Below, in pieces: positions 24,614 through 33,362 of a stretch of DNA of 64,000 nucleotides. The translations under genes were made by a program, and so were the position numbers. Each line of letters begins with the position of its first letter. Within the stretch, counting starts at the first letter, position 1. The stretch is from the NCBI RefSeq assembly GCF_902459745.1, contig NZ_CABPSJ010000001.1:992001-1056000 (forward strand). The letters are read 5' to 3'. The notes under the pieces are model-generated. The model searched no databases. It was not told where the DNA came from and was given only the letters and a program-made list of their open reading frames with translations. Origin of the DNA: Pandoraea communis (GTDB lineage: Bacteria > Pseudomonadota > Gammaproteobacteria > Burkholderiales > Burkholderiaceae).

Positions 24614-27210
24614 GCCGCCACTCCTGCCCCATGTTGTCCGCCGAGATACGCCGCCGCCAGACGCGCGTCGCCCGCCAGCTCGCTCGCCGGACCGCTCACG
24701 CTCACGCGGCCCTCTTCCAGCACGTATCCGCGATCGGCGATGGACAACGCCATCGCCGCCATCTGGTCGACGAGCAACATCGACAGCGACTCACGCCGCA
24801 GCGCATCGAGCGACGCGAACAACTCCGCGATGACTTTCGGCGCCAACCCCAGCGACGGTTCGTCGAGCAACAACACGCGCGGCGCCGACATCAACGCACG
24901 CGCAATCGCGAGCATCTGTTGTTCACCGCCGGAGAGCAGACCCGCGCGCTGATGTTGCCGTTCGCGCAAGCGCGGATAGCGCGCGAACATCCGCTCGATA
25001 CGCGCCTCAAGCGTCGCCCGAGGCAACCGGCCACACGGAAACGCCCCGAGCCGAAGATTGTCGAGCACCGACAGTTCCGCGAATACCTGCCGCCCCTCCG
25101 GCACCAGCACCACGCCCAATGCGGCAATCTTCGCGGCATCCAGCCGCGAAAGATCACGCCCGTCGAATGTGATGCCGCCGCTCACCGGGCGATGCAAGCC
25201 CGCGAGCGAGCGCATGAGTGTCGACTTGCCCGCGCCATTGGCGCCGAGCAACGCCACCAGTTCGCCCTCGCGTACCTGAATCGATACGTCATGCAAGACC
25301 GGTGCCGCGCCGTATCCCGCAGTGAGCTTGCCGACACCCAGAACTTCCGGCGTGGTCGCGACATCGCGTTCGCGCGGCTTGCCGGCTTCCGCCGTCTGCG
25401 CACCGAGGTACGCCTGACGCACGCGCTCGTCATGCCGAATGGCGCTCGGCGATCCCTGCGCGAGAAAACGTCCCGCATCGATCACGACGATGCCATCCGA
25501 CACGCCCATCACCAACGACATATCGTGTTCGACCAGACCGACCGCCACCCCACTATCGGCGATCTCGCGCAGCAGTTTGCCCAGTTGCGCCTTGTCCTGC
25601 GTCGACAGCCCCGCTGCCGGTTCGTCGAGCAGCAGCACCGCCGGACGTGTCGCCAATGCGCGTGCGATCTCCACCAGACGCCGGTCGACGTGCGCGAGAT
25701 CGGCGGCCATCAGTTCCACATCGCCGTGATAACCGCACGCGCGCAACAGGGCGATTGCCGCGTCACGATGTCTCTTGCTACGCATGCGGGCGACACCGAG
25801 CAAGCCGCCGAGTCGTCCCGCGCTCAACGCAAGCGTCACGTTATCCAGCACGCTCATGCCGCCAAACAGTTGCGACGTCTGATACGTGCGCGCCACGCCA
25901 TGCCGTGCACTGTCGCATGCGCCTCGTGCGGCGAGGGCGTCGCCGCCGAGCGCACGCGTGCCGGCTTGCGGTCGATAAAAGCCCGAGAGCATATTCAGGA
26001 CAGTTGACTTGCCTGCACCATTCGGGCCGATCAGACTCGTCACCTGTGCGGCCGGCAGTTCGAACGACAGATCGGCCACGGCCTTCACGCCGCCAAACGT
26101 CATGGCGAGGCCGTGTGCGGCAAGGCGCTTTCGTTGCGCTTGGGCCAGCACCGGCAGCGTAAGCGGCGCGCTCGCATCGACACTACCGTCGTTCGACGAC
26201 GCGCCGCGTCGCGACTTCCACCACGTACCCAACACGCCAATCACACCATTCGGCGCACCCCACAACACAACCAGCAACAGCACACCGAAACACAGCAGAC
26301 GCAGGTTCTCAAGACTTGCCAGCAACTCCGGCAGCAACCCGACGACCACTGCGCCGACGAGCGGCCCGGCAATCGTGCCCGCACCGCCGATCATCACGAC
26401 CAGCACGAACAAGAGCGACTGAAGGAACGAGAACATGCCCGGCGTGACCATGCCTTGCAGCGGTGCGAACAAGCCTCCCGCCAATCCGGCCAGCGCCGCA
26501 GAAAACGCGAACGCCACCGCCTTGACGATCAGCGGATTCACGCCAATCGACGCCGCCGCCGTCTCGCTGTCGCGCACGGCACGCATGGCCGCCCCCCACG
26601 TCCCGCGAGAGATGCGCGCGTAGATCAGCAGCGCCACCGCCAGGACGGCGAGCGCCGCCATGGCCACCACGCGCTCGCTTCCGTCGATACCGAAGACGCC
26701 CGGCGGCATCACGCCCATCAAACCGTTCTGTCCGCCGGTCAGCGCGCGCCATTCCACCGCGCCGTGCTCGACGATGAAGCCGAAGGCAATCGTCACCATG
26801 GCGAGGCCCGGGCCACGCACCCGCAGCGCGGGCAACGCCAGCAAAGCGCCGCTCAGCGCGGCAATCGCCCCGCCCGCGAGCCATGCGGGCCAGAACGGCC
26901 AGCCCGCCTGCGTGGTCAGAATGGCCACGGCATACGCGCCGATTGCATAGAAGCCCACATGGCCAAACGACACTTGCCCCGTGAGTCCCAGCAGAAGATT
27001 GAGGCCCACGCCGCAGATCGCGAGCAATGCCACGCCCGCGATGACCACGACGAAATAGCCGTTCACCACACAGGCAGCACCCGCCATCGCCAGCAGCGCC
27101 GCCGCGAGGATCGCCGTAAGTGCCATGCCGTCGCGGGTCCGCGCGGCCCTCGCCCCCGAGGCCCCGGCTTGGACGGACGGCGACGCCAACCGCAAAGGAG
27201 AATCGCTCAT
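24610..27210 (-). CDS. Fused Liv-type ABC importer: LivM permease + LivG ATPase + LivF ATPase
   Basis: An 866-residue single chain that replaces three usual subunits of a branched-chain/amide ABC importer. Residues about 30-335 are a LivM permease with multiple helices. About 362-605 is a LivG-like ATPase with Walker A GPNGAGKST (395-403), Walker B VLLLDEPAAGLS (525-536) and switch His562. About 622-860 is a LivF-like ATPase with Walker A GANGAGKST (656-664), signature LSGGEQQ (759-765) and Walker B LLLDEPSLGLAP. In the first ATPase the LSYGQ signature is replaced by LAHVDRR near 505-511, so one of the two ATP sites may be weakened. It overlaps livH-like and GGT genes by 4 bases on each side. 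LivM-LivG fusions are common; a triple fusion is less so. Confidence 0.9.
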   Translation of the reverse strand: MSDSPLRLASPSVQAGASGARAARTRDGMALTAILAAALLAMAGAACVVNGYFVVVIAGVALLAICGVGLNLLLGLTGQVSFGHVGFYAIGAYAVAILTTQAGWPFWPAWLAGGAIAALSGALLALPALRVRGPGLAMVTIAFGFIVEHGAVEWRALTGGQNGLMGVMPPGVFGIDGSERVVAMAALAVLAVALLIYARISRGTWGAAMRAVRDSETAAASIGVNPLIVKAVAFAFSAALAGLAGGLFAPLQGMVTPGMFSFLQSLLFVLVVMIGGAGTIAGPLVGAVVVGLLPELLASLENLRLLCFGVLLLVVLWGAPNGVIGVLGTWWKSRRGASSNDGSVDASAPLTLPVLAQAQRKRLAAHGLAMTFGGVKAVADLSFELPAAQVTSLIGPNGAGKSTVLNMLSGFYRPQAGTRALGGDALAARGACDSARHGVARTYQTSQLFGGMSVLDNVTLALSAGRLGGLLGVARMRSKRHRDAAIALLRACGYHGDVELMAADLAHVDRRLVEIARALATRPAVLLLDEPAAGLSTQDKAQLGKLLREIADSGVAVGLVEHDMSLVMGVSDGIVVIDAGRFLAQGSPSAIRHDERVRQAYLGAQTAEAGKPRERDVATTPEVLGVGKLTAGYGAAPVLHDVSIQVREGELVALLGANGAGKSTLMRSLAGLHRPVSGGITFDGRDLSRLDAAKIAALGVVLVPEGRQVFAELSVLDNLRLGAFPCGRLPRATLEARIERMFARYPRLRERQHQRAGLLSGGEQQMLAIARALMSAPRVLLLDEPSLGLAPKVIAELFASLDALRRESLSMLLVDQMAAMALSIADRGYVLEEGRVSVSGPASELAGDARLAAAYLGGQHGAGVAA

Positions 27211-28085
27211 ACCTTACGTACCTCCGCGCGACCGAACATGCCTTCCGGACGCATCGCCAGCAACACGATGACCAGACCGAACGTAATGATCTGGGTGTAG
27301 CTCGATCCCAGCGTCGCGGTAATCATCGCTTCACTCACACCGAACAACAGACCCGCGATCATCACGCCCCAGGCGCTGGAGAGTCCGCCGAGAATCGCCA
27401 CGGCAAATGCCTTGAGGCCGAACACGGTGCCCATGTCGGCCTGCACATTGAACAGCGGCGCGATCAACACGCCTGCCACCCCTGCGAGCAGCGTCGATAC
27501 GGCGAACGCGCCGGCAATGGTGCGCTGAATGGGGATGCCCATGAGCCGCGCAGCGTCGCGGTTCTGTACCACGGCCAGCATGGCCACGCCCCAGCGCGAG
27601 CGCCGCAGCACGTAGTGCAATGCGCCCGCGAGCGCGAGACCGACCACCGGGATCACCAATTGCAGCGGATACACGCCAAGGCCCGCGTCGCCGATCTGCA
27701 GGGAGCTTTGCGCCAACGAAGACGGCAGACTGCGCGGCTCGGTGCCGAAGGTGAGCATGACCACGTTATCGAGCACGATACCCAGCGCGACCGTCGCCAT
27801 CAGCCACGCACTGGACCCGCGTCGCACGAACGGTTGCACCGCGAGACGCTCCACCACCAGACCGTAGACGGCGCACAGTACGAGCGCGGCGACGATCGCC
27901 AGTGGCATCGGCCAGCCGAGCGTCTGTGCGAACGTGTACGCCAGCACGGCGCCCAGCATCATCGAGCTACCCTGCGCGAAGTTGACCGTCGCGCTTACCG
28001 CAAAGGTCAGATGAAAGCCGAGCGCCATGAGGCCGTACATACTGCCGAGCCCCAGGCCGGCGACAAGCGCCGAGATCCATTGCAT
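27207..28085 (-). CDS. LivH-type ABC permease
   Basis: A 292-residue inner-membrane permease of the LivH family with about eight helices, including GLGLGSMYGLMALGFHLTF at the N-terminus and the QNRDAARLMGIP coupling loop near 150. The ATG at 28085 has GGAGGA 7 bases upstream; a longer in-frame reading overlaps the binding-protein region and is unlikely. It partners with the fused LivM-LivG-LivF protein to make a heterodimeric channel. Confidence 0.9.
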   Translation of the reverse strand: MQWISALVAGLGLGSMYGLMALGFHLTFAVSATVNFAQGSSMMLGAVLAYTFAQTLGWPMPLAIVAALVLCAVYGLVVERLAVQPFVRRGSSAWLMATVALGIVLDNVVMLTFGTEPRSLPSSLAQSSLQIGDAGLGVYPLQLVIPVVGLALAGALHYVLRRSRWGVAMLAVVQNRDAARLMGIPIQRTIAGAFAVSTLLAGVAGVLIAPLFNVQADMGTVFGLKAFAVAILGGLSSAWGVMIAGLLFGVSEAMITATLGSSYTQIITFGLVIVLLAMRPEGMFGRAEVRKV

Positions 28086-28141
28086 GAGATGTCCTCCGGG
28101 ACGCCGGCACGCGGCGCCCCTCAATACCGGTGACGTGCGAC

Positions 28142-29401
28142 TTACTTCGCCGCGACCTTCGCGCCCTTGGCCGTCACGGGAACGATGCGGTTGTCGATAA
28201 ATTGCGCCCACACGTAGTCTTGCGCAGACAGCGCGTCGTGCTGCTGGTCGTTAAACGGCTTCACATACGTCTTGATGAGCCCTTCGTAACGGTCGATCTT
28301 GTAGAAGCCGCCGCGAATCGCGTCGCCTTTCGTCGAGCCCGCCTTGTCGATGGCCAGCGCCGTCAGACGCATCGCGTCGTAGGCGTTCGCCACGCCAACG
28401 GCCGGGGTGATGTCGTCCACCCCCTTGATGTCGGAGTACTTCGCCTTGAGGGCGGCAACGACACGCGCGCTCACCGGCGACGTCGCACCGAAGAAGCTAT
28501 ACGTCTGCACGAAATGCACGGCCTTCGCGTTGGGGCCGGCCAACTCGGTGAAGCGGCCGCCCGCCGGGCCCCAGTGCGACACGATGGGCACCTTCCAGCC
28601 CATGCGGTCGAGCGACTTCACGACCTGCGCCGACGGCCCGACATTGCCGACCATCAGCAGCGTGTCGGCCCCGGCGGCCTTGAGGCGGCCCAATTGCGGC
28701 GTGACGTCCACGTCGTTGGCCTCGAACTTCTCCACCCCGGCGGGCTTCATGCCTTTGGCGGCCAGCGCGGCGACGATGCCTTTCTCATTCGATTCGCCCC
28801 ACGGGTTGTTCACGAGAATCAGACCGAGCTTCTTCGCGCCGAAGGTCTCCTGCGCATGAGCGACCATGGCGCTGTCGACGATTTCATCGACGGCCGATAC
28901 GCGAAACACGTAGTTCGGATTTGCACCGTTGCGCGTAATCGGCGTGCCCGCCGCCCACGGCCCCATGAACGGCACTTTCTCCTGATTCGCGATGGGCACG
29001 ATGGCCATCGACACCGGCGTGTCGAGTCCGCCGAACAGCACCGCCACCTTGTCTTTGTAGATCAGCTCGCGAGCGGCAAGCACCCCTTTGGCCGGGTTGC
29101 CCTCGTCGTCGCGGCGCACCAGTTCGAGCTTGCGCCCGCCGAGAACACCACCGCCCGCATTGATCTCGTCGATGGCGATCGTCATGCCCCGCGTAAGCGC
29201 TTCACCCGCGCGCGCCGACTGCCCCGAGAGCGCCGTGACGAGACCGATCTTGATCGTGTCCGCCGCATAGCTCGATGCGCCGGCGAACGACATACCGGCG
29301 GCCGCCAGTGCAAACACACCGGCCCGGAGCCAGCGCCGGCGGGGTGAGGCCGATAGCGCCGTCGTGTCGCTGGCGGCGTTGGAACGTACAGATGCAGACA
29401 T
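28142..29401 (-). CDS. Periplasmic branched-chain/amide-type ABC binding protein
   Basis: A roughly 419-residue type I periplasmic binding protein of the LivK/AmiC/UrtA group. It has a long N-region ending in a hydrophobic core (AGVFALAAAGMSFAGASSYAA), then the mature start DTIKIGLVTALSGQSA, and RGMTIAIDEINAGGGVLGG, a common family block. The start ATG at 29401 has GGAG 7 bases upstream; an alternative ATG two codons earlier is less good. First gene of the operon binding protein-livH-livMGF-ggt. The ligand is probably a gamma-glutamyl or amide compound, judged from the enzyme encoded with it. Confidence 0.9.
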   Translation of the reverse strand: MSASVRSNAASDTTALSASPRRRWLRAGVFALAAAGMSFAGASSYAADTIKIGLVTALSGQSARAGEALTRGMTIAIDEINAGGGVLGGRKLELVRRDDEGNPAKGVLAARELIYKDKVAVLFGGLDTPVSMAIVPIANQEKVPFMGPWAAGTPITRNGANPNYVFRVSAVDEIVDSAMVAHAQETFGAKKLGLILVNNPWGESNEKGIVAALAAKGMKPAGVEKFEANDVDVTPQLGRLKAAGADTLLMVGNVGPSAQVVKSLDRMGWKVPIVSHWGPAGGRFTELAGPNAKAVHFVQTYSFFGATSPVSARVVAALKAKYSDIKGVDDITPAVGVANAYDAMRLTALAIDKAGSTKGDAIRGGFYKIDRYEGLIKTYVKPFNDQQHDALSAQDYVWAQFIDNRIVPVTAKGAKVAAK

Positions 29402-29761
29402 GAGCAATCTCCGTGAGGAAGCATCAGAAGCGAATCGAAAGCGGACCGATTACGGTCCCGGTGCCGGGGCATCGCCCGGACATATCCCCGCCGTATGCAA
29501 GAGGCATGCCACGTCGTCGACATTTCGCCTGAATCGCTCAGTACGATATGAATCACAACGTGTTGACGATCTGGCATCGAAATTGCGAACGATTGGTTGT
29601 AACGTTCGTTGACGATCTGATTTGCGCCAACTCGGAACACGCTCGCACAGTCGCGGTGCGTAGATGTTTCAAGTCGGCTCACGACGTGAGCACGAACGAT
29701 GAACGAATGGACCCTGACATTGAGCACGCCTTGCCGCCATGCAAGGCAACGACGACACCCG
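29402..29761. other. 360-base divergent promoter region
   Basis: No gene is seen. It separates the leftward transporter operon from the rightward deacetylase/gntR operon, so it must hold both promoters. A 12-bp direct repeat (29562 and 29608) is the main visible structure. The DNA is AT-richer between 29540 and 29640. Confidence 0.6.
29562..29619. repeat. 12-bp direct repeat GTTGACGATCTG
   Basis: Exact copies at 29562-29573 and 29608-29619, 46 bases apart start to start (about four and a half helical turns), lie between two divergent operons. Candidate binding sites for the GntR-type regulator encoded just downstream, or duplicated promoter parts (each contains TTGACG). Confidence 0.55.
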
Positions 29762-30739
29762 ATGACTTCTGCCCTGACGCTTACGGAACACGACGACTGC
29801 GCGAGCACCGACCCCCGCTTCGGTGCGCTTCGCACGCACGACCGCTTCGACTATCTACCGATCACGGCACGCGATACGTATCGCTGGCCCAACGGCGCGC
29901 GCCTTGCCGTCTACCTCGGTTTCAATCTGGAGCACTTCGCTTTCGGTGAGGGGTTGGGCGCGAACCTGGGCCCTGTCTCGCCGCAGCCGGACGTGCTCAA
30001 CTTCAGTTGGCGCGAATACGGCAATCGGGTGGGCGCGTGGCGCTGTCTCGATCTGTTCGACGATTTGTCGATACCCGCCGGCGTGGTACTCAACACATCG
30101 CTGCTCGACCATTGCCCCGCGCTCGTGCGCGCGTGTGTGGCGCGCGGCGACGAGTTGATCGGACATGGACATACGAATGGGCATCGTCAGAGCGATTTCG
30201 AGTTCGCTCATGAGCACGATCTCCTCGCGCATTGCCGCGCGCGCCTCGCGACGGAGACGGGATATACCCCGACGGGGTGGCTATCGCCCTGGATATCGGA
30301 GACGCATGACACACCGGATCTGCTCGCGCTCACCGGTTATCGCTACACGTTGAACTGGTGTCATGACGACCGGCCGGTGCGCATGCGCACCGCGCACGGC
30401 ACGTTGTGGTCGGTGCCGTATCCGCAGGAGGTGAACGACATTCCGATGATCGTGGGGCGTCAGCTCGATGGTGCGGCATTCGCCGACATGATTGCGGATC
30501 AATTCGACGAGATGTACGCGCAGGCGGAACATCCGACGCGCGCCCAGCCACTGGTGATGGGGATCGCCTTGCATCCGTACCTCGTCGGGCAACCGTATCG
30601 CCTGCGCCACCTGCGCCGCGTGCTCACCCCCATCGCCGACGCAGCGCGGCGCGGCGACATCTGGCTCGCAACGCCGGGCGATATTGCGGCGCACGTCACG
30701 GCCGTGAGCGCGACACAACCCGACGCCATCATAGGGTAA
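29762..30739 (+). CDS. Polysaccharide deacetylase-family (PuuE allantoinase-like) hydrolase
   Basis: A 325-residue NodB-type TIM-barrel hydrolase close to the allantoinase/peptide-deformylating branch. Features include LAVYLGFNLEHFAFGEG (first strand), the metal motif GHGHTNGHR near 141-149, and GWLSPWISETHDTPDLL near 178. Members remove acyl or carbamoyl groups from N-acyl or hydantoin-like substrates. Start uncertain: ATG at 29762 is preferred, and an ATG 63 bases upstream is in frame. GntR and flavin-protein genes follow after 8 and 9 bases, giving one operon opposite the transporter/GGT operon. The combined set suggests breakdown of an N-containing small molecule. Confidence 0.72.
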   Translation: MTSALTLTEHDDCASTDPRFGALRTHDRFDYLPITARDTYRWPNGARLAVYLGFNLEHFAFGEGLGANLGPVSPQPDVLNFSWREYGNRVGAWRCLDLFDDLSIPAGVVLNTSLLDHCPALVRACVARGDELIGHGHTNGHRQSDFEFAHEHDLLAHCRARLATETGYTPTGWLSPWISETHDTPDLLALTGYRYTLNWCHDDRPVRMRTAHGTLWSVPYPQEVNDIPMIVGRQLDGAAFADMIADQFDEMYAQAEHPTRAQPLVMGIALHPYLVGQPYRLRHLRRVLTPIADAARRGDIWLATPGDIAAHVTAVSATQPDAIIG

Positions 30740-30747
30740 GGTGCGAT

Positions 30748-31713
30748 ATGACGCTCAAGCCGCATTGCCCGGCGTGTCCCGATTGCCCACCCTCGACCTT
30801 GCTACCGTCGCCGCCTATGCCTGCCGACAAACCGCTGACCCCTTCGCGCCGCGCCGCCGGAAAATCCGTGCGGTCCGCATCTGCGGCAACCGCTGCCGCG
30901 CCTGCGAGTGATGCCGAATCCCGTTTGCTGTCCTTGCACGCGCCCGTCCCGCAAGACCTCGGCGAGCAAAGCGCCGAGACGCGGATCGAGACGCACATCT
31001 ACCGCACCATCGTCGATGGCGTGCTCGGGCATCGTCTGACGCCCGGCACCAAACTCCCGGAGCCTGAGCTTTGTCAGCTCTTCGACGTGGGGCGCGCGGT
31101 GGTGCGTCGCGTGCTGGAGCGTCTGGCGCATGACGGCATCGTCACGCTGCGCCCCAACAAAGGGGCAGTGATCGCGGAACCGACGCCGGAGGAGACTCGC
31201 GAAATCTTCGAGGCCCGGCGCGCGTTGGAGCGAGCGCTCGTCGAACTGGCCGTCGCCAATGTGACCGACGACGACCTCGCCATGCTGCGCCGTCAGCTCG
31301 ACGCCGAGCATACCGCCATGCACCGCTTCGATCAGCCGTCATGGGCACGCCTCGCGAGCGACTTCCATTTGCGCGTCGCCGCGCTGGCCGGCAATGCGGT
31401 ACTGCTGCGTTACCTTACCGAGTTGATCTCGCGCTGCTCGCTTATCGTCGGGTTGTACGAACCGCCCGGTTATGCCCCGTGCGAACACGACGAACACGCC
31501 GCCATCGTGGCGTGCATCGTCCGGCGCGATGCGGCCGGCGCCATCGCCCGCATGCAGTCGCACCTCGAAGAACTCGAGCGCCGTATCGAGACAACGCGCA
31601 TGCGCGGGCAGAAAAGTCTGGCGTCGCTGCTTGGCTTACCGGAAGCGGTATCGCCGGAAGACGTTGCGCCGCCTGCCGAACCCGTCAAACGCCAACGCCG
31701 CCAGAAAACCTGA
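30748..31713 (+). CDS. GntR-family (FadR/FCD subfamily) regulator
   Basis: A 321-residue repressor. The winged helix at about 80-150 includes YRTIVDGVLGHRLTPGTKLPEPELCQLF and VRRVLERLAHDGIVTLRPNKGA. The C-terminal FCD all-helical domain at about 155-285 carries metal/ligand His residues (DFHLRVA and EHDEHAAI). The first 80 residues are an unusual low-complexity extension that starts with CPACPDC (Cys7, Cys10, Cys13). AAGGTG before the ATG at 30748 supports this start; the next in-frame ATG at 30817 lacks a ribosome site. It lies inside the deacetylase operon and probably controls both divergent operons. Confidence 0.86.
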   Translation: MTLKPHCPACPDCPPSTLLPSPPMPADKPLTPSRRAAGKSVRSASAATAAAPASDAESRLLSLHAPVPQDLGEQSAETRIETHIYRTIVDGVLGHRLTPGTKLPEPELCQLFDVGRAVVRRVLERLAHDGIVTLRPNKGAVIAEPTPEETREIFEARRALERALVELAVANVTDDDLAMLRRQLDAEHTAMHRFDQPSWARLASDFHLRVAALAGNAVLLRYLTELISRCSLIVGLYEPPGYAPCEHDEHAAIVACIVRRDAAGAIARMQSHLEELERRIETTRMRGQKSLASLLGLPEAVSPEDVAPPAEPVKRQRRQKT

Positions 31714-31722
31714 GGACATCGC

Positions 31723-32358
31723 ATGGAAATCGACTTCCGCGAAATCACGGCGTACCAGCGCTACAAATTGATGGCGAGCCTGATCGTGCCGCGCCCGATT
31801 GCGCTCGTGACCACAATCAACGAGGGCGGCGCCGTCAATGCCGCGCCGTTCTCGATGTTCAACATGGTGGGTGAAGAACCGCCGATCGTGATGCTCTCGA
31901 TCAACCGGCGCGACGACGATTCGCTCAAGGACACTGCGGCCAATATTCTGCGCAGCCGCGAATACGTCGTGCATCTCACCGATGAGCCGATGACGGCGCG
32001 AATGCATGCGTGTGGCGACCGGCTCCCACCAAGCGAAAGCGAGTTGACGCATGCGGGACTCACGCCGGTGGCAAGCAGCCTCGTCGCGCCGCCGCGCATT
32101 GCACAAGCACCGGTCGCCTTCGAATGCACGCTTTGGGAAACGCTGGAAACGCCGAGCCGCCATATCTTCATCGGGCGCGTCGAGCGCATGCACGCCCGCG
32201 ACGAACTGATCGATACCCAGCAATGGCGTGTCAGGTTGCAGAACTACTTTCCTGTGGGACGCTTCGGTGCGAGCTTCTACGTCGACACCCGCAATCGCTT
32301 CTCGCTCGAACAGGACGGCGGCCAAACCACGGCCAGCACCGCCGTCGATGAGATGTAG
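31723..32358 (+). CDS. Flavin reductase-like FMN-binding protein
   Basis: A 211-residue split-barrel flavoprotein. VPRPIALVTTINEGGAVNAAPFSMFN near the N-terminus is the FMN-binding signature, and NYFPVGRFGASFYV lies near the C-terminus. Such proteins reduce FMN for partner monooxygenases or act alone on small substrates. It follows gntR by 9 bases and so belongs to the deacetylase-gntR operon. No monooxygenase partner is seen nearby. Confidence 0.8.
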   Translation: MEIDFREITAYQRYKLMASLIVPRPIALVTTINEGGAVNAAPFSMFNMVGEEPPIVMLSINRRDDDSLKDTAANILRSREYVVHLTDEPMTARMHACGDRLPPSESELTHAGLTPVASSLVAPPRIAQAPVAFECTLWETLETPSRHIFIGRVERMHARDELIDTQQWRVRLQNYFPVGRFGASFYVDTRNRFSLEQDGGQTTASTAVDEM

Positions 32359-32424
32359 ACGCGAGCGCTTAAAGCGCGCGACGACGACGAGAGGCATAGC
32401 TTCGTGTCATCGTCGCGTGGTCTT

Positions 32425-33213
32425 TCATCGCGTGTGAGCCCTCAGGAACGTTTCCATTAGCGTTGCGAATGCCGGGGCATTCGTTTGCATCGGGTAATGC
32501 CCGCAGTCCTTCATCTCGGTTAGCTGCGCGTTCGGATGCCACGCGAGGAAGGTCTGCTTCATCGCCTCGGCATCCAGACCCGGGTCCTTGTCTCCTACGA
32601 TCACCAGCCACGGGGTGCTCAACCCGCGCACCTCGTCGACGAAGTCCGTCATCGTCATCATGTCGAGATAGCGACGACGGCACGCCGCTGCCACAGACTC
32701 GCGGTTTCGGCGCAGCTTCGCGTCGACCCAATCGTCGGGGACACCCTTCACGCCCCCAGTCACGAACTTCACCAAGCGGCGAAACGCGTCGTCGTTCTCG
32801 CACGTCAACGCGAAAAACTCGGCAGCCTCCGGTGGCAGGCGATTGCCAGCCGCCGACAGCGGACACACCGCCACGGCACTCTTGATGCGCGAAGGGACAT
32901 TGGCTGCGAGGCGTTGCGTCGCCATTCCGGTCATCGAATGACCGACGACATGGAAGCGCGTCCAACCCAACGCGTCGGCCACGCCGAGGCAATCGGTCGC
33001 GATCTCGTCGATGGTGTAGCAGCCGCGCAGGTGTTTTGAGCGTCCGTACCCGCGCAAGTCGACGAACACGTAGGTGAATGTCGCACCGTCGAGATACGGC
33101 AAGAGGGTGTCGTAATTCGTGTGATCGCCGAGCCAGTCATGCAAGACGAGAACGGGTTCAGGACCATTGCCGAATGGCGTGAAGCCCAGCATGGCGCAAG
33201 AGAGATTAGTCAT
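32425..33213 (-). CDS. Alpha/beta-fold hydrolase
   Basis: A 262-residue hydrolase of the MhpC/BioH type. The oxyanion region is LVLHDWLGDHTNYD near 20-33, the nucleophile elbow is GHSMTGMA (Ser near 97), the acid is Asp in VGDKDPGLD, and the general base is His in CGHYPMQ near the end. AAGGAAC 7 bases before the ATG at 33213 supports the start. It is transcribed alone toward the flavin-protein gene. The substrate (ester, lactone or C-C cleavage product) is unknown. Confidence 0.85.
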   Translation of the reverse strand: MTNLSCAMLGFTPFGNGPEPVLVLHDWLGDHTNYDTLLPYLDGATFTYVFVDLRGYGRSKHLRGCYTIDEIATDCLGVADALGWTRFHVVGHSMTGMATQRLAANVPSRIKSAVAVCPLSAAGNRLPPEAAEFFALTCENDDAFRRLVKFVTGGVKGVPDDWVDAKLRRNRESVAAACRRRYLDMMTMTDFVDEVRGLSTPWLVIVGDKDPGLDAEAMKQTFLAWHPNAQLTEMKDCGHYPMQTNAPAFATLMETFLRAHTR

Positions 33214-33273
33214 TTCGATTCGTTCCTTTCTGGTGAATGAGATCCGGATCACGAAGTCCGGAAACCAAAAAGA

Positions 33274-33303
33274 AACGCCCCCCCGGCGGACCGGGAGGGC
33301 GTT
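33274..33303 (-). terminator. Rho-independent terminator for the MHS transporter
   Basis: A 13-bp stem with one mismatch (AACGCCC...GGGCGTT) and a CGGA loop, followed on the minus strand by a T-rich run (TTTCTTTTT). It lies 59 bases beyond the stop of the transporter gene and 60 bases before the hydrolase start. Confidence 0.78.
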
Positions 33304-33362
33304 CGAATTAGGACTTGATCGTATCGTCTCGTCCCCGCAAAGTCAACGCAACTTGCGGTGCA

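Noticed and set aside
31723-32358. Assigning the flavin reductase-like gene as partner of the StyA-like monooxygenase
   Set aside because: It is over 30 kb away and in a different operon; the monooxygenase has its own overlapping reductase gene at 62830.
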